Shown: positions 44,065 through 52,871 of the stretch, piece by piece | Layout of the letters: every line of letters begins with the position of its first letter | Numbering within the stretch: position 1 is the first letter of the stretch | Assembly: GCF_009755605.1 (NCBI RefSeq) | Contig: NZ_WPNZ01000025.1 | Location: forward strand, 62,001-126,000 | Direction of reading: 5' to 3' | From: Streptomyces typhae | GTDB lineage: Bacteria > Actinomycetota > Actinomycetes > Streptomycetales > Streptomycetaceae | DNA length: 64,000 nucleotides | Notes under the pieces: model-generated | The model's database searches: none | What the model saw: the letters and a program-made list of their open reading frames with translations, nothing else | What the model was told of the DNA's origin: nothing | Program-made: the position numbers and the translations under genes

Positions 44065-44972
44065 GAAGCTTCTCCCCGGTGTGGCAGGCCCGCGGTGCGC
44101 GCACCCTGTCGCTGCGTACGCCTGCTGTGCCTGTTGGAGCGTTCGGTGAGGATCACCTTGAGCACCCGCAGGCCGTCGCGGACGGCACTGAGGTTGCTGA
44201 CACCGTGGATGCGCAGGTACTCGTGGCTCGGGATCTCCTGCACCTTGAGTCCGGCCTTGACGACGCGGATGTTCATCAGCGTCTCGACCTCGAAGCCGGT
44301 GCAGTCGAGTTCGATCTTGTCCAGGCAGTGCCGCCAGAAGGCGTTGTAGCCGTAGCACAGGTCCGTGTAGCGGGCGCCGAACTTGGCGTTGACCACGGAG
44401 CACAGGACGTGGTTGCCGAGCTTGCGGATGAAGGTCATGTCGTCGGTGCCGCCGCCGTTGGCGAAACGGGAGCCCTTGGCGAAGTCGGCGCCGGAGACCA
44501 GCGCGGAGACGTAGCTGACTATCTCGTGGCCGTCGGCGGAGCCGTCCGCGTCGACCATCACGATGATGTCGCCGGTGCAGGCCTCGAAGCCCGTGATGAG
44601 CGCGTCGCCCTTGCCCTTGCCGAGCTGGCGCACCACCTTCACGTCCGGCCACAGCTCGCGGGCCACGGCGACCGTGTCGTCGGTGGAATTGCCGTCCACC
44701 AGGACGACTTCATGAACCCACTCGGGCAGGGTCTTGAACACGTAAGGAAGATTCTCCGCCTCGTTCATGGCGGGAATGACCACGCTCACCGGTGGCGCAA
44801 TGGCCAGATGTGAGGAGACCGGCCGGTATTCGTGCTGACTTGGAATGGCGGGCAATCCGACAATGGCCGATTCTTCGGGCTGTACGGCCTTTTCGGGGCC
44901 CGCCGCCGTGTCGGCGGCCGCCTCGATCAAAGGATCTTGTCCCGGGCCGGCCGGGCGCACAGCAGAACTCAT
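44061..44972 (-). CDS. GT2-family polyprenyl-phosphate glycosyltransferase (DPM1-like)
   Basis: A 303-residue GT-A enzyme of the dolichol-phosphate mannosyltransferase/WcaA type. After an about 60-residue unstructured N-terminus comes VSVVIPAMNEAENLPYVFKT. Next are the DxD motif IVMVDADGSADGHEI and acceptor regions (YTDLCYGYNAFWRH). There is no C-terminal membrane span pair, so it is probably peripheral. It would make the polyprenyl-linked sugar that starts the glycan. It is the first gene of the operon; a stable leader hairpin lies 24 bp upstream and GAGAGGG is the likely ribosome site. Confidence 0.92.
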   Translation of the reverse strand: MSSAVRPAGPGQDPLIEAAADTAAGPEKAVQPEESAIVGLPAIPSQHEYRPVSSHLAIAPPVSVVIPAMNEAENLPYVFKTLPEWVHEVVLVDGNSTDDTVAVARELWPDVKVVRQLGKGKGDALITGFEACTGDIIVMVDADGSADGHEIVSYVSALVSGADFAKGSRFANGGGTDDMTFIRKLGNHVLCSVVNAKFGARYTDLCYGYNAFWRHCLDKIELDCTGFEVETLMNIRVVKAGLKVQEIPSHEYLRIHGVSNLSAVRDGLRVLKVILTERSNRHSRRTQRQGARTAGLPHRGEAS

Positions 44973-44995
44973 GAGTCTGATCCCTCTCGTCCGGT

Positions 44996-45019
44996 GGACC
45001 GCCCGCCCCCGGGCGGTCC
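44996..45019 (-). promoter_or_regulatory. Leader hairpin of the glycan operon
   Basis: A perfect 10-bp stem (GGACCGCCCG with CGGGCGGTCC) and a 4-nt loop, starting 24 bp upstream of the first glycosyltransferase start. It leaves the ribosome site free, so it may stabilise the transcript or act as an attenuator. Confidence 0.55.
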
Positions 45020-45383
45020 GGTTGTGGATCCGGTTCGAAAGGGGGGATTCTCACTGCGGACATGCTGGAATGGATCTTCGGGCATGCCGAGTGAGCTGGC
45101 ATAACTGCGCGGCACGTGTTCCGGCAGAAATTCGATCACCGGGCACGGGCACCCCCCTACCGCGCCCCGCACCGGAACCCATCGCGGTCTTGAGCCCTCC
45201 CCTAGACCGACAGCCGATGAATCGATGCGGGTGGATGTACGACGGTATTGATGCTTGCGACCGTATGGCAAGACCTGGAACGGGGTCTCACGTTTTCGGA
45301 TATTTGACCGCTGCTTCGGACACCGGGCAGGTGTCCGGAACCCCATTTTTCAGTGCCGTTCCGTGGCGCTTCCTGTGCGATTC
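45020..45383. other. Intergenic region upstream of the glycan operon
   Basis: 364 bp with no supported gene and lower GC than its surroundings. It should contain the promoter of the glycan operon and the terminator of the FemAB-like gene (45317-45337). No clear -35/-10 pair could be assigned. Confidence 0.6.
45317..45337 (-). terminator. Terminator after the FemAB-like gene
   Basis: CGGACACC (45317-45324) pairs with GGTGTCCG (45330-45337) around GGGCA, starting 47 bp past the stop codon of the minus-strand gene. Confidence 0.65.
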
Positions 45384-46487
45384 CTACTCTTTCCGGTGCC
45401 CGGAACGGATCTTCCCCAGGCGCTTGAGCAGGTGGTCTGCCGGTCGGAACAATGCCGGTCGCCCGACGACGGTGTTGCGCAACGCGCGGACCGGCGCGCG
45501 GTGCACACGATGGCCGAGAGCCATGGGGTGGCGCAACGCCACCCATCCCTCGGACACGACAAGTTCACGTGTCTTCAACGAATCTTTGTACTGTTTCTGG
45601 CCCCGGCCCAGATCGAGATGCGCGATGCCGTCGGCGGCGGCCGCCTCGGCCATGCGCAGATGCAGCAGCAGCCCCGGTGAGTACCGCGCGAAGTCCGGGT
45701 CGTACGCGGGGAACCAGCTCACCAGCACCCGCTCGCTGCGCAGCCCGAAGTGCCCTGCGACCGGGGCGTCCCCGGCGTAGAGGATGGACAGCGTGCCGGC
45801 GAAGGTCTCGCGGCGGGTGTGGAAGAGCTGGTGCACGAGCCCGGTGATCCAGTCGTGCGCGAAGCGGTCGCTGCGGCCCGTCCTGCGGTACTGCGCGGAC
45901 TTCCAGCCGAGCAGCGTGCGCAGCACCCCGGGGTCGCGCTCGTCGTGCACGTAGCGGAGTTCGCCGTGGTCGCGGCTGAGCCTGCGGCCCTTGGCGAGGG
46001 TGGAGCGCAGGAACTTCGGCGAGCGGGCGCGCAGCCGGCCGAGGTAGGCCTCGTAGCCCTGGTCGAGATCCATGACCGGGGACGGGAAGACGCCGGTCGT
46101 GCCGGTCTCGAAGGCGGTCTGACCGGCCGCGAGGTGGTCGAACTCCCACAGCACCAGATCGCAGCCCCGCAGGAGTTGGCGCGCGTCCCAGGTGTAGCCG
46201 GGGCGGTGCATCACGCCCTGGCAGTCGGAGACGCCGAGGCCGACGGCCCGGCCCACGCCGGTTCTGGATCTCTGGAAGGGGAGGTACGCGGCCGGCTCGC
46301 CGTCCTCCGTGACGACGGCGACGCGCACGTTCTTGCGGACGCGCCCCATGGCGAGCGTGAACTCCGGTGACAGGAAAGGATTCGAGAGGCCGGGTGCGCC
46401 GTTCAGATGGGCCTTGGACTGCATCCCGGTCCACGCCACCCGGTCGGCGGCGCTGAGCTCGCCGGGGCGGTGCACGGTGATGTCCAC
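45384..46487 (-). CDS. FemAB/BioF2-like GNAT acyltransferase
   Basis: A 367-residue protein of the acetyltransferase-6 (CelD/BcsL, FemAB-like) group. The GTG at 46487 lies 1 bp after the upstream stop and has a GGAGGG site. Family features are SNPFLSPEFTLAMGR near the N-terminus, SPKFLRSTLAKGRRL, LSILYAGDAPVAGHFGLR and HLDLGRGQKQYKDSLK at the C-terminus. Relatives sit in exopolysaccharide and cellulose clusters and acylate sugars or amino sugars with acyl-CoA. It is translationally coupled to the small membrane protein upstream. Confidence 0.9.
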   Translation of the reverse strand: MDITVHRPGELSAADRVAWTGMQSKAHLNGAPGLSNPFLSPEFTLAMGRVRKNVRVAVVTEDGEPAAYLPFQRSRTGVGRAVGLGVSDCQGVMHRPGYTWDARQLLRGCDLVLWEFDHLAAGQTAFETGTTGVFPSPVMDLDQGYEAYLGRLRARSPKFLRSTLAKGRRLSRDHGELRYVHDERDPGVLRTLLGWKSAQYRRTGRSDRFAHDWITGLVHQLFHTRRETFAGTLSILYAGDAPVAGHFGLRSERVLVSWFPAYDPDFARYSPGLLLHLRMAEAAAADGIAHLDLGRGQKQYKDSLKTRELVVSEGWVALRHPMALGHRVHRAPVRALRNTVVGRPALFRPADHLLKRLGKIRSGHRKE

Positions 46488-46488
46488 G

Positions 46489-46953
46489 TCATGGGGTCCC
46501 TCCACTCGGGGTGCGGTGACGCCGTCGCCGCGCCAGTGCCGACAGGAAGACGAGCGCGCCGACCCCGCCGACCGCCGCGACACCGCCGCGGACCGACCAC
46601 ACATGAAGGGCCAGCATGGCCTGGGCGACGAACAGGTTGACCACCACCGCCCCGGAGGCACAGGCCACGGCGCGGCCCCGGACGTCGAGCCCGCGCAACC
46701 AGGGCGCCAGGGCGAACCCCGGCGCCGCGAGGAGGAAGAAGAGCACGAGCGGGCCGCGCAGCGGCGAGGAGAGGTCGAGCAGGGCGAGGAGCGCCCCCGC
46801 GCAGCCGGCGGTCGCGCCCACTCCCGCGAGGAGGGGTGCGTAGTCCGCGTATCGCGCGTACTTCGACGGCTCCGCGGTGCGCGAGCCCTGGTCGGGGTCC
46901 TCTTCCGGCGGTACCCGTCCGGATGACGCCGACTTGATTCCTATGGACTGCAT
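46489..46953 (-). CDS. Small three-span membrane protein
   Basis: A 154-residue protein, counting from the ATG at 46953; an in-frame TTG at 46995 would add 14 residues. A polar N-terminus (SSGRVPPEEDPDQGSR) precedes three hydrophobic segments (ADYAPLLAGVGATAGCAGAL, GPLVLFFLLAAPGFALAPWL and GAVVVNLFVAQAMLALHVWS) and perhaps a fourth. A basic C-terminus follows. No family was recognised. One-base spacing to the acyltransferase gene suggests the two proteins work together at the membrane. Confidence 0.7.
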   Translation of the reverse strand: MQSIGIKSASSGRVPPEEDPDQGSRTAEPSKYARYADYAPLLAGVGATAGCAGALLALLDLSSPLRGPLVLFFLLAAPGFALAPWLRGLDVRGRAVACASGAVVVNLFVAQAMLALHVWSVRGGVAAVGGVGALVFLSALARRRRHRTPSGGTP

Positions 46954-47053
46954 GGGCGAATTTGCCCCCCAAAGACGCCGGATGCCGGGCTTCAATGTGG
47001 CCCAGTCTCAGGCGGCCCGTCAAGATGCGGAGGGTGTGTGCAGATGTTCGTTG

Positions 47054-47069
47054 TCGGACTGTGGTCCGA
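47054..47069. promoter_or_regulatory. Palindrome TCGGAC-TGTG-GTCCGA in a divergent promoter region
   Basis: A perfect 6-bp-arm dyad about 100 bp upstream of the membrane-protein gene and 120 bp upstream of the lipase gene, in a relatively AT-rich stretch. Candidate operator. Confidence 0.4.
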
Positions 47070-47188
47070 TCAATGAACTCCTCTGGTGGGCAAGGGAATT
47101 ACTGAAGAATTAATTGACATGGACACCGCCCGTGGGCTCGGGTGCGTGCTACCACTGTCGAGGCAGAAATCCTGCTAAGGGAGGTTTC

Positions 47189-48010
47189 ATGAGATTGTCC
47201 CGCTTCACGTCATATGCTTCCTCGCTCCTCCTTGCCGCCGCCTGCACTCTCACCGGAGTGGGCGCGGCGCACGCGGATTCCCGCGACGAGAGGGCCGCGG
47301 CACCCGCCTATGTGGCTCTCGGCGACTCCTACTCCTCCGGTGTCGGCGCCGGCAGCTACGACAGCGGCAGCGGCTCCTGCAAACGCAGCACCCGCGCCTA
47401 CCCGGCCCTGTGGGCCGCCCAGAACGCCCCCGCCAGCTTCAGCTTCACCGCGTGTTCCGGCGCGCGCACCGGCGACGTCCTCGCGAACCAGCTCGGCCCC
47501 CTGAACTCCGGCACCGGCCTGGTGTCCGTCAGCGTCGGCGGCAACGACGCGGGCTTCGCCGACGTGATGACGACCTGCGTGCTCCAGTCCGAGTCCGCCT
47601 GCGTCAACCGCGTCAACCAGGCGAAGGCGTACGTCGACTCGACCCTGCCCGGCCAGCTCGACCGGGTCTACTCGGCCATCGAGAGCAAGGCGCCGTCCGC
47701 GCGCGTGGTGGTGCTCGGCTACCCGCGCTTCTACAAGCTGGGAGGCAGCTGCCTCGCCGGCCTGAGCGAGGGGGAGCGCCGCGCCATCAACGGCGCCGCC
47801 GACCACCTCAACACCGCCACCGCCAAGCGCGCCGCCGACCACGGCTTCACCTTCGGCGACGTCACCTCCACCTTCACCGGACACGAGATCTGCTCCGGCG
47901 ACTCGTGGCTGCACAGCGTCAACTGGGGCGACATCGGCGAGTCGTACCACCCGACCGCCGCGGGCCAGTCCGGCGGCTATCTGCCCGTCTTCCGCGGCGC
48001 CGCATCCTGA
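47189..48010 (+). CDS. Secreted GDSL lipase/esterase (SGNH hydrolase)
   Basis: A 273-residue secreted enzyme; the ATG at 47189 follows AAGGGAGG. The signal peptide is residues 1-30. Block I is VALGDSYSSGVGAGSY with the catalytic Ser, block III is SVGGNDAGFAD, and block V is ESYHPTAAGQ with the catalytic His. Six Cys should give three disulfides. The sequence closely resembles the extracellular lipase of Streptomyces rimosus (for example VVLGYPRFYKLGGSC). It hydrolyses acyl esters, including lipids and detergents. It is divergent from the small membrane protein and convergent with the kinase gene, 7 bp away. Confidence 0.95.
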   Translation: MRLSRFTSYASSLLLAAACTLTGVGAAHADSRDERAAAPAYVALGDSYSSGVGAGSYDSGSGSCKRSTRAYPALWAAQNAPASFSFTACSGARTGDVLANQLGPLNSGTGLVSVSVGGNDAGFADVMTTCVLQSESACVNRVNQAKAYVDSTLPGQLDRVYSAIESKAPSARVVVLGYPRFYKLGGSCLAGLSEGERRAINGAADHLNTATAKRAADHGFTFGDVTSTFTGHEICSGDSWLHSVNWGDIGESYHPTAAGQSGGYLPVFRGAAS

Positions 48011-48017
48011 GGGGGCG

Positions 48018-49751
48018 TCACTGCTCGTAAGGCGACGAGGAGCCCCCGCCGGTCGTGGGCTCCTCCTCGTCCTCGCAGGTCACGGTGTAGGCGACGGAGT
48101 TCGACGTGACGGCCGCCGGGCTCCGGACCTCGACGCGGACACTGCCGCGGTAGGTACCGGGATCCGCCCAGGACGGCGCCTCGTCGTGCTGGGCGTCCTT
48201 GTTCCTGCCGCCTCCCGCCGGGAACGACAGGGACTTCCACGCCGGATCGCTGGACCCGCCCGCGGCGACGAGCCAGCGGTACTGCACGGTCGCGGGCACC
48301 CGCCCCACGGTGAAACGGGCCGTGAACGACGGCGCCGCCGCGGCCGGGACCGGGCACGGTCCGGTGTACGAGGTGCGGTGGCCGGTGACGGTGACGTGCA
48401 CGGACTGGGGGGTGCTGTTGCCGCCGTTCCCGCCGTCGCCGCCGCCGTTCCCGCCGCCGCCGTCTCCGCCGCCGTTCCCGCCGGTGGCTCCGCCGCCGGT
48501 GGCACCGCCGTTCGTGCCGCCGCTGTCGCCGTTGCCGCCGCCGGAGCCGTTCCCGCCGTCGCCGCCGCCCGAGCCGCCGCCGCTTCCGCCCGAGTCGTTT
48601 CCGCCGCTGTCGTTGCCGCCGCTCCCGCCGCCGCTGTCGTTGTTGGTGCCGTTCCTGCCGTCGCCGCCCGAGTCGTCGTTCATCAGGGCGTACGTGATGC
48701 CGCCGATGGCCAGGGCCAGGACGGTGAGGCCGGCGACGATCGCCGCGCGGGCGCGCCGCCGACGGGCCTCGGACGTCCCCGGCGCCGCTGTCGTGGTCGT
48801 GTCGGGGGAGGGAGCGGTCGGGGCGGCGGAGCGCAGCCCGGCGGGCGGGAGCGGTGGGGTGTGCTCGGGCTGCCGGTGTGCGGTGACGGTCGGCTGGTAG
48901 GCCGGCGACGAGGCCGTGTCCGCCTGCGGCGGGCGGCCCTCGGCCACCAGGCGCAGATCGCGCTCGGTGTCCGCCGCGAGCGAGCGCTCCGCCGGGTCCT
49001 TGCGCAGCAGCCCCTCGATGACCGGGGTCAGCGGCCCCGCGTTCCGCGGCGGCGGCAACTCCTCGTCGACGACCGCGCGCAGCGTGCTCAGCGGTGTGTT
49101 CTGCCGGAACGGCGAGACGCCCTCCACGGCCGCGTACAGGAGCACACCGAGGGACCACAGGTCGGACTCGGGGCCGGGCCGCCGCCCCATCGCCCGCTCG
49201 GGCGCGAGGAACTCGGGCGAGCCGACGACCTCGCCGGTCATGGTGAGGGCCGAACTGCCCTCCACCATCGCGATCCCGAAGTCCGTGAGCACCACCCGGC
49301 CGTCATTGGCCAGGAGTACGTTGCCGGGCTTGACGTCCCGGTGCAGGATCCCCGCGTCGTGCGCGGCCCGCAGCGCCCCGAGGACCTCCGCGCCCACGTA
49401 CGCGGCCCGCCGCGGGGACATCGGGCCCTCGGACTCCAGGACGTCCGACAGGGACAGACCGCGCACCAGCTCCATCACGATCCACGGCCGGTCCTCGTCC
49501 AGGGCGACGTCGTACACCGTCACCACATTGCGGTGCGGGATACGGGCGGCCGCCCAGGCCTCGCGCTCCAGGCGGGCGTAGAGCCGCTCGACCTCGCTCG
49601 CCGGGAGCCCGGCGGGCGCGCGCACCTCCTTGACGGCGACCTCGCGGCCGAGGACGTCGTCCATGGCACGCCACACGGTGCCCATGCCCCCTTCGCCGAG
49701 CGGGGCGAGGAGGCGGTAGCGCCCCGCGATCACTCGTGCTTCGTCGGTCAC
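48018..49751 (-). CDS. Ser/Thr protein kinase with extracellular Ig-like domain
   Basis: A 577-residue Hanks-type kinase. The GTG at 49751 follows AAGGGGG and begins TDEARVIAGRYRLL. It has the P-loop GEGGMG, Lys41, the HRD loop (ILHRDVKPGN, Asp139) and DFG (Asp157). A Pro/Thr-rich juxtamembrane stretch leads to one span (AAIVAGLTVLALAIGGITYA, about 337-356). Outside the cell come about 95 residues of Gly/Asn/Ser/Asp repeats, then an about 110-residue beta-sandwich-like domain (TVQYRWLVAAGGSSDPAWKS) with two Cys. There are no PASTA repeats, so the signal is probably not muropeptide. The low-complexity spacer would push the sensor through the cell wall. Confidence 0.95.
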   Translation of the reverse strand: MTDEARVIAGRYRLLAPLGEGGMGTVWRAMDDVLGREVAVKEVRAPAGLPASEVERLYARLEREAWAAARIPHRNVVTVYDVALDEDRPWIVMELVRGLSLSDVLESEGPMSPRRAAYVGAEVLGALRAAHDAGILHRDVKPGNVLLANDGRVVLTDFGIAMVEGSSALTMTGEVVGSPEFLAPERAMGRRPGPESDLWSLGVLLYAAVEGVSPFRQNTPLSTLRAVVDEELPPPRNAGPLTPVIEGLLRKDPAERSLAADTERDLRLVAEGRPPQADTASSPAYQPTVTAHRQPEHTPPLPPAGLRSAAPTAPSPDTTTTAAPGTSEARRRRARAAIVAGLTVLALAIGGITYALMNDDSGGDGRNGTNNDSGGGSGGNDSGGNDSGGSGGGSGGGDGGNGSGGGNGDSGGTNGGATGGGATGGNGGGDGGGGNGGGDGGNGGNSTPQSVHVTVTGHRTSYTGPCPVPAAAAPSFTARFTVGRVPATVQYRWLVAAGGSSDPAWKSLSFPAGGGRNKDAQHDEAPSWADPGTYRGSVRVEVRSPAAVTSNSVAYTVTCEDEEEPTTGGGSSSPYEQ

Positions 49752-49793
49752 GAGGGCCCCCTTCGCAGCCGTGCGATTCTCCACAAAAGTAGC

Positions 49794-51377
49794 TCAACCG
49801 AGTGCGGTTGCGGCCCCCTTGAACACCAATCCGCACCCAAGGGCGAACACGACGCACGCGGAGCCGAGGGGAGCGAGGCGGCGCGCGAGCCCGGCCAGGC
49901 GCCGCCCCCGTGCCCGCCGCGCCGTCAGCCGCCGCCCGGCCGCCGCGGTGACCCGCGAGCCGAGCCGCACGACGAGGAACCCCGCCGCCGTCAGGGTCAG
50001 GGCGAGCCCCGCCCCGTACGCGAGGACGAGGAGCAGCCCGAACCAGGCCTCGCCGAGCGCGGCGGCGCCGACGAGCACCACCACGGCGGAGGGACTGGGC
50101 ACCAGACCACCGGCGAAGCCGAGGAAGAGGGTGCCGCGGAGGGTGGGGCGCTCGGGGTGGGTGTGGGGGTGTCCGTGCCCGTGGGTGTGCCCGCGCCCAT
50201 GCGTGTGGCCGTGCCCGTGCGTGTGGCCGTGGTCGTGGCTGTGCCCGTGGGGACGGGGGTGGCCGTGGTCGTGACCATGGGTGTGGGCATGGCCGTGGGT
50301 GTGCCCGTGTCCGTGGCCGCCGTGCTTGCGGTGGCGCCAGGCCCTGCGGAGCAGCAGGGCGCCCGCGCCCGTGACGAGGAGACCGCTGGCGACGCCCAGC
50401 CACGCCACGATCGAGGGCGCCGCCGCCGAACCGCCCGCCACGAGCAGCCCCAGGGCGACGACCCCCAGGGTGTGCGTCACCGTGACGGACGCCGCGAGCG
50501 GCAGGACGTCCCGCAGCGACGCGGTGCCGCGGGCCGCGGCCGTCGCGGCCATCAGGGTCTTGCCGTGCCCCGGGGCGAGCGCGTGCAGGGCGCCGAGCAA
50601 CAGCGCGGTGACCAGCGCGACGGCGGCGAACCCCCAGGTCAGGTCGTGCCGGGCCACGAGCCCTGTGAGCGCGTCGGTGGCCGCGGCGGGCAGCGCGGAG
50701 GCGGGCGGTGCCGGCTCCTCGCCGAGGGCGGGGCCGCCCGGCCGCGCGCGCACGGTGGCGGTGGTGGTGTCCGGCGGGGACGAGGCGCGGTCCTTCGGGT
50801 AGCGGGTGAGCTGCCGGGAGGCGGACGTGGTGGGCACGTCGCTGTCGGTGAGGGTCATGCGGTCGCCGCGGGCGGTGATCTCACGCCACCCCGGAGCCGC
50901 CTGCGCCGGAGCCCGATAGGCCAACTCGACGCGCCCCGCCCCCTCCCCGGGGAGCCGGGCGTCGAAGCGGCACTCCACGCGCACGGTGGGGAGCCCCGCC
51001 TGACCGGGCCGCACCTGGGCCCGCGCGGTACCCGGCGTGAGCCGCACGGGCTCCCCGCCGAGCCGCACCCGCGCGCTGCCGGCCGCCCGGCGGCAGCGCT
51101 CGGCCGCCCACGCCTCCTTCCCCTCGCGTCGGATCGCGGGCTTCGCCTGCGTGCCGGGGATCTCCGCGAGGTCCTCCACGTGGTCGACGCGCAGGCGGCC
51201 CGGGGCGAGGGTGAGCGCGTCGTGCTGGTTCACGGTGAAGTTGCCGAGAGGGTGGGCGGCGGCACCCGCGGCGGGCAGCGCGAGGGCAGCGCCGACACCG
51301 AGCAGCACGACGGCCGCAAGCCGCCGCGCCCACCGCCACCGGGCACCCCGCGCGGGTCGGCGTCGGCGCCCGGTCAT
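49794..51377 (-). CDS. NicO-type nickel/cobalt transporter with N-terminal sensor-like domain
   Basis: A 527-residue protein. A signal/first span (LAAVVLLGVGAALALPAAG) is followed by AHPLGNFTVNQHDALT, an exported beta-rich domain seen on many actinobacterial NicO proteins. The six-span permease has the metal motif HALAPGHGKTLMAA and a second FAGGLVPSPSAVVVLVGAA. Between them lies a cytoplasmic or external loop of about 55 residues packed with His (HGHGHTHGHAHTHGHDHG and more), able to store or chelate nickel, cobalt or zinc. It overlaps the TPR gene by 4 bp and ends the DUF4331-TPR-NicO operon. Confidence 0.92.
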   Translation of the reverse strand: MTGRRRRPARGARWRWARRLAAVVLLGVGAALALPAAGAAAHPLGNFTVNQHDALTLAPGRLRVDHVEDLAEIPGTQAKPAIRREGKEAWAAERCRRAAGSARVRLGGEPVRLTPGTARAQVRPGQAGLPTVRVECRFDARLPGEGAGRVELAYRAPAQAAPGWREITARGDRMTLTDSDVPTTSASRQLTRYPKDRASSPPDTTTATVRARPGGPALGEEPAPPASALPAAATDALTGLVARHDLTWGFAAVALVTALLLGALHALAPGHGKTLMAATAAARGTASLRDVLPLAASVTVTHTLGVVALGLLVAGGSAAAPSIVAWLGVASGLLVTGAGALLLRRAWRHRKHGGHGHGHTHGHAHTHGHDHGHPRPHGHSHDHGHTHGHGHTHGRGHTHGHGHPHTHPERPTLRGTLFLGFAGGLVPSPSAVVVLVGAAALGEAWFGLLLVLAYGAGLALTLTAAGFLVVRLGSRVTAAAGRRLTARRARGRRLAGLARRLAPLGSACVVFALGCGLVFKGAATALG

Positions 51378-52870
51378 CCCAGCTCCTTCTGAAGCCTGAC
51401 CGCGTCCCGCGCGCCCACGGGGGAGAAGCCGGGATTGAGGTCGAGGGCGGCCCGCAGCCAGTGCCGTGCCGCCCGCGTGGAGCCCGCGCGGTGCTCGATC
51501 ACGGCACGGTGGTAGAAGAACGGCGCCTCACGGAACCCCGTGGCCGTGGCGCGCCGGGCGTACCGCAGGGCCTCCTTGTCGCGTCCCGCCCCGTGCAGGG
51601 CCCAGGCCAGGGCGTCCGCCGTGTGCACGGTGTGCCGCCGCCCCCACTCGGCGCGGGCCGCGGCGAGGGCCGTCGTCCGGTCGCCGTGGTCCGCCGCGGC
51701 GAGCGCGGTGTCCAGATCGGCGTTCACCCCGTTCGCGCGGGCCAGCTCGGTCCACGCCGTGATCAGCGCGTACTGCTCGCGCGACCGCTCCCGGTCCCCG
51801 CGCACCTCGTACAGTTCCCCGAGCGTCACCAAATGTCCGGGCAGCGGCTGGCGGGCGACGACCACGCGCAGGTCCGCCACGGCGGCGGCGGTCTCGCCCC
51901 GCGCGGCGCGCACCCGCCCCCGGGTCTCCAGGGCGGGTACGTACGCGGGCTCGGCCCGCAGCGCGACGGCGCACCGCCGGGCCGCCTCCACGTAGTGGCC
52001 CTGCCGCCAAGCGAGCTGGGCGAGCGCTGTCGCGACGTACGCGATGTCGTCGGGCTCCCGTGCGGAGCCCAGCGCGCGTTCGAGGGCGGCGCGCGCTCCG
52101 GTGACGTCCCCCCGCAGCTCCCGTACGTACGCGTACCGCGTGAAGACCGGGATGCCCGGCCTGCGCGCGTCCGCGGTGCGGGCCGCCCGCAACGCCCGGT
52201 CGTAGGAGCCGAGTTCGACGAGGGCGTCGATACGGGAGGCGAGGGCCCGTTCGTTGTAGGCGTTCGCGGCGAGGGCACGGTCGGCGTACCGCAGCGCGCC
52301 CGTGAAGTCGTGCCGGGCCGCGGCGAGCGCGGCGCGCCCGGCGAGCGCGCCGTCGTACCCCGGCCGGAGCCGCAGCGCCCGGCCGAGGGCCCGGTCGGCC
52401 TCGGCGTAGCGCGTCGGGTCGGCGTGCGTCCGCGCCTGCTCCACGTACGCCGAGCCGAGCGCGGCCCACGACCTGAAGTCCCGCGGGGACTCCCGCACCC
52501 GGTCGCGCAGCACGGTCACCCCCCGGTCGAGGTCGCCCGCGGGCAGCCCGTCCGGCGCCGCCGGGTACCGGAGCGGCGGGGCGGCCGTCGTCGACGGCCG
52601 CCCCTTGTCTCCCGCACCGCCGACGATCACCGCGGTCGCGGTCAGCGTGACCGCGAGGGCGACGACGACGCCGAGGCGACGCACGGTCGGCCCGCCGCTC
52701 CGTGACCCGCCGCTCTGCGGTCCGCCGCTCCGTGCCCCGCTGCCTTGCGGCCCGCGCGTGGCGGACCGTTCGGCGCGCTGCCGCCGTCCGCCCGTGACGA
52801 GCCGGACGACGTCGCCCGCCCGCGCCGGGGTGGGCGCGGAGGCGTCCGTGTGCCGTCGGCGGTGCGTCAT
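51374..52870 (-). CDS. Membrane-anchored TPR protein
   Basis: A 498-residue protein. The ATG at 52870 has a GGGGGGAG site and lies 1 bp after the upstream stop. A basic, Gly/Ser-rich cytoplasmic N-terminus with GPQSGGSRSGG-type repeats precedes one span (VRRLGVVVALAVTLTATAVI). The rest is a helical array of about ten tetratricopeptide repeats (SWAALGSAYVEQARTHADPT, ALRYADRALAANAYNERALA, RHWLRAALDLNPGFSPVGAR). TPR arrays scaffold protein complexes. The tight coupling to DUF4331 and NicO genes suggests it holds those proteins together outside the membrane. Confidence 0.9.
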   Translation of the reverse strand: MTHRRRHTDASAPTPARAGDVVRLVTGGRRQRAERSATRGPQGSGARSGGPQSGGSRSGGPTVRRLGVVVALAVTLTATAVIVGGAGDKGRPSTTAAPPLRYPAAPDGLPAGDLDRGVTVLRDRVRESPRDFRSWAALGSAYVEQARTHADPTRYAEADRALGRALRLRPGYDGALAGRAALAAARHDFTGALRYADRALAANAYNERALASRIDALVELGSYDRALRAARTADARRPGIPVFTRYAYVRELRGDVTGARAALERALGSAREPDDIAYVATALAQLAWRQGHYVEAARRCAVALRAEPAYVPALETRGRVRAARGETAAAVADLRVVVARQPLPGHLVTLGELYEVRGDRERSREQYALITAWTELARANGVNADLDTALAAADHGDRTTALAAARAEWGRRHTVHTADALAWALHGAGRDKEALRYARRATATGFREAPFFYHRAVIEHRAGSTRAARHWLRAALDLNPGFSPVGARDAVRLQKELG

Positions 52871-52871
52871 G

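Noticed and set aside
45020..45383. Short frames in the gap before the glycan operon
   Set aside because: They overlap both neighbours, lack ribosome sites and have no coding bias.
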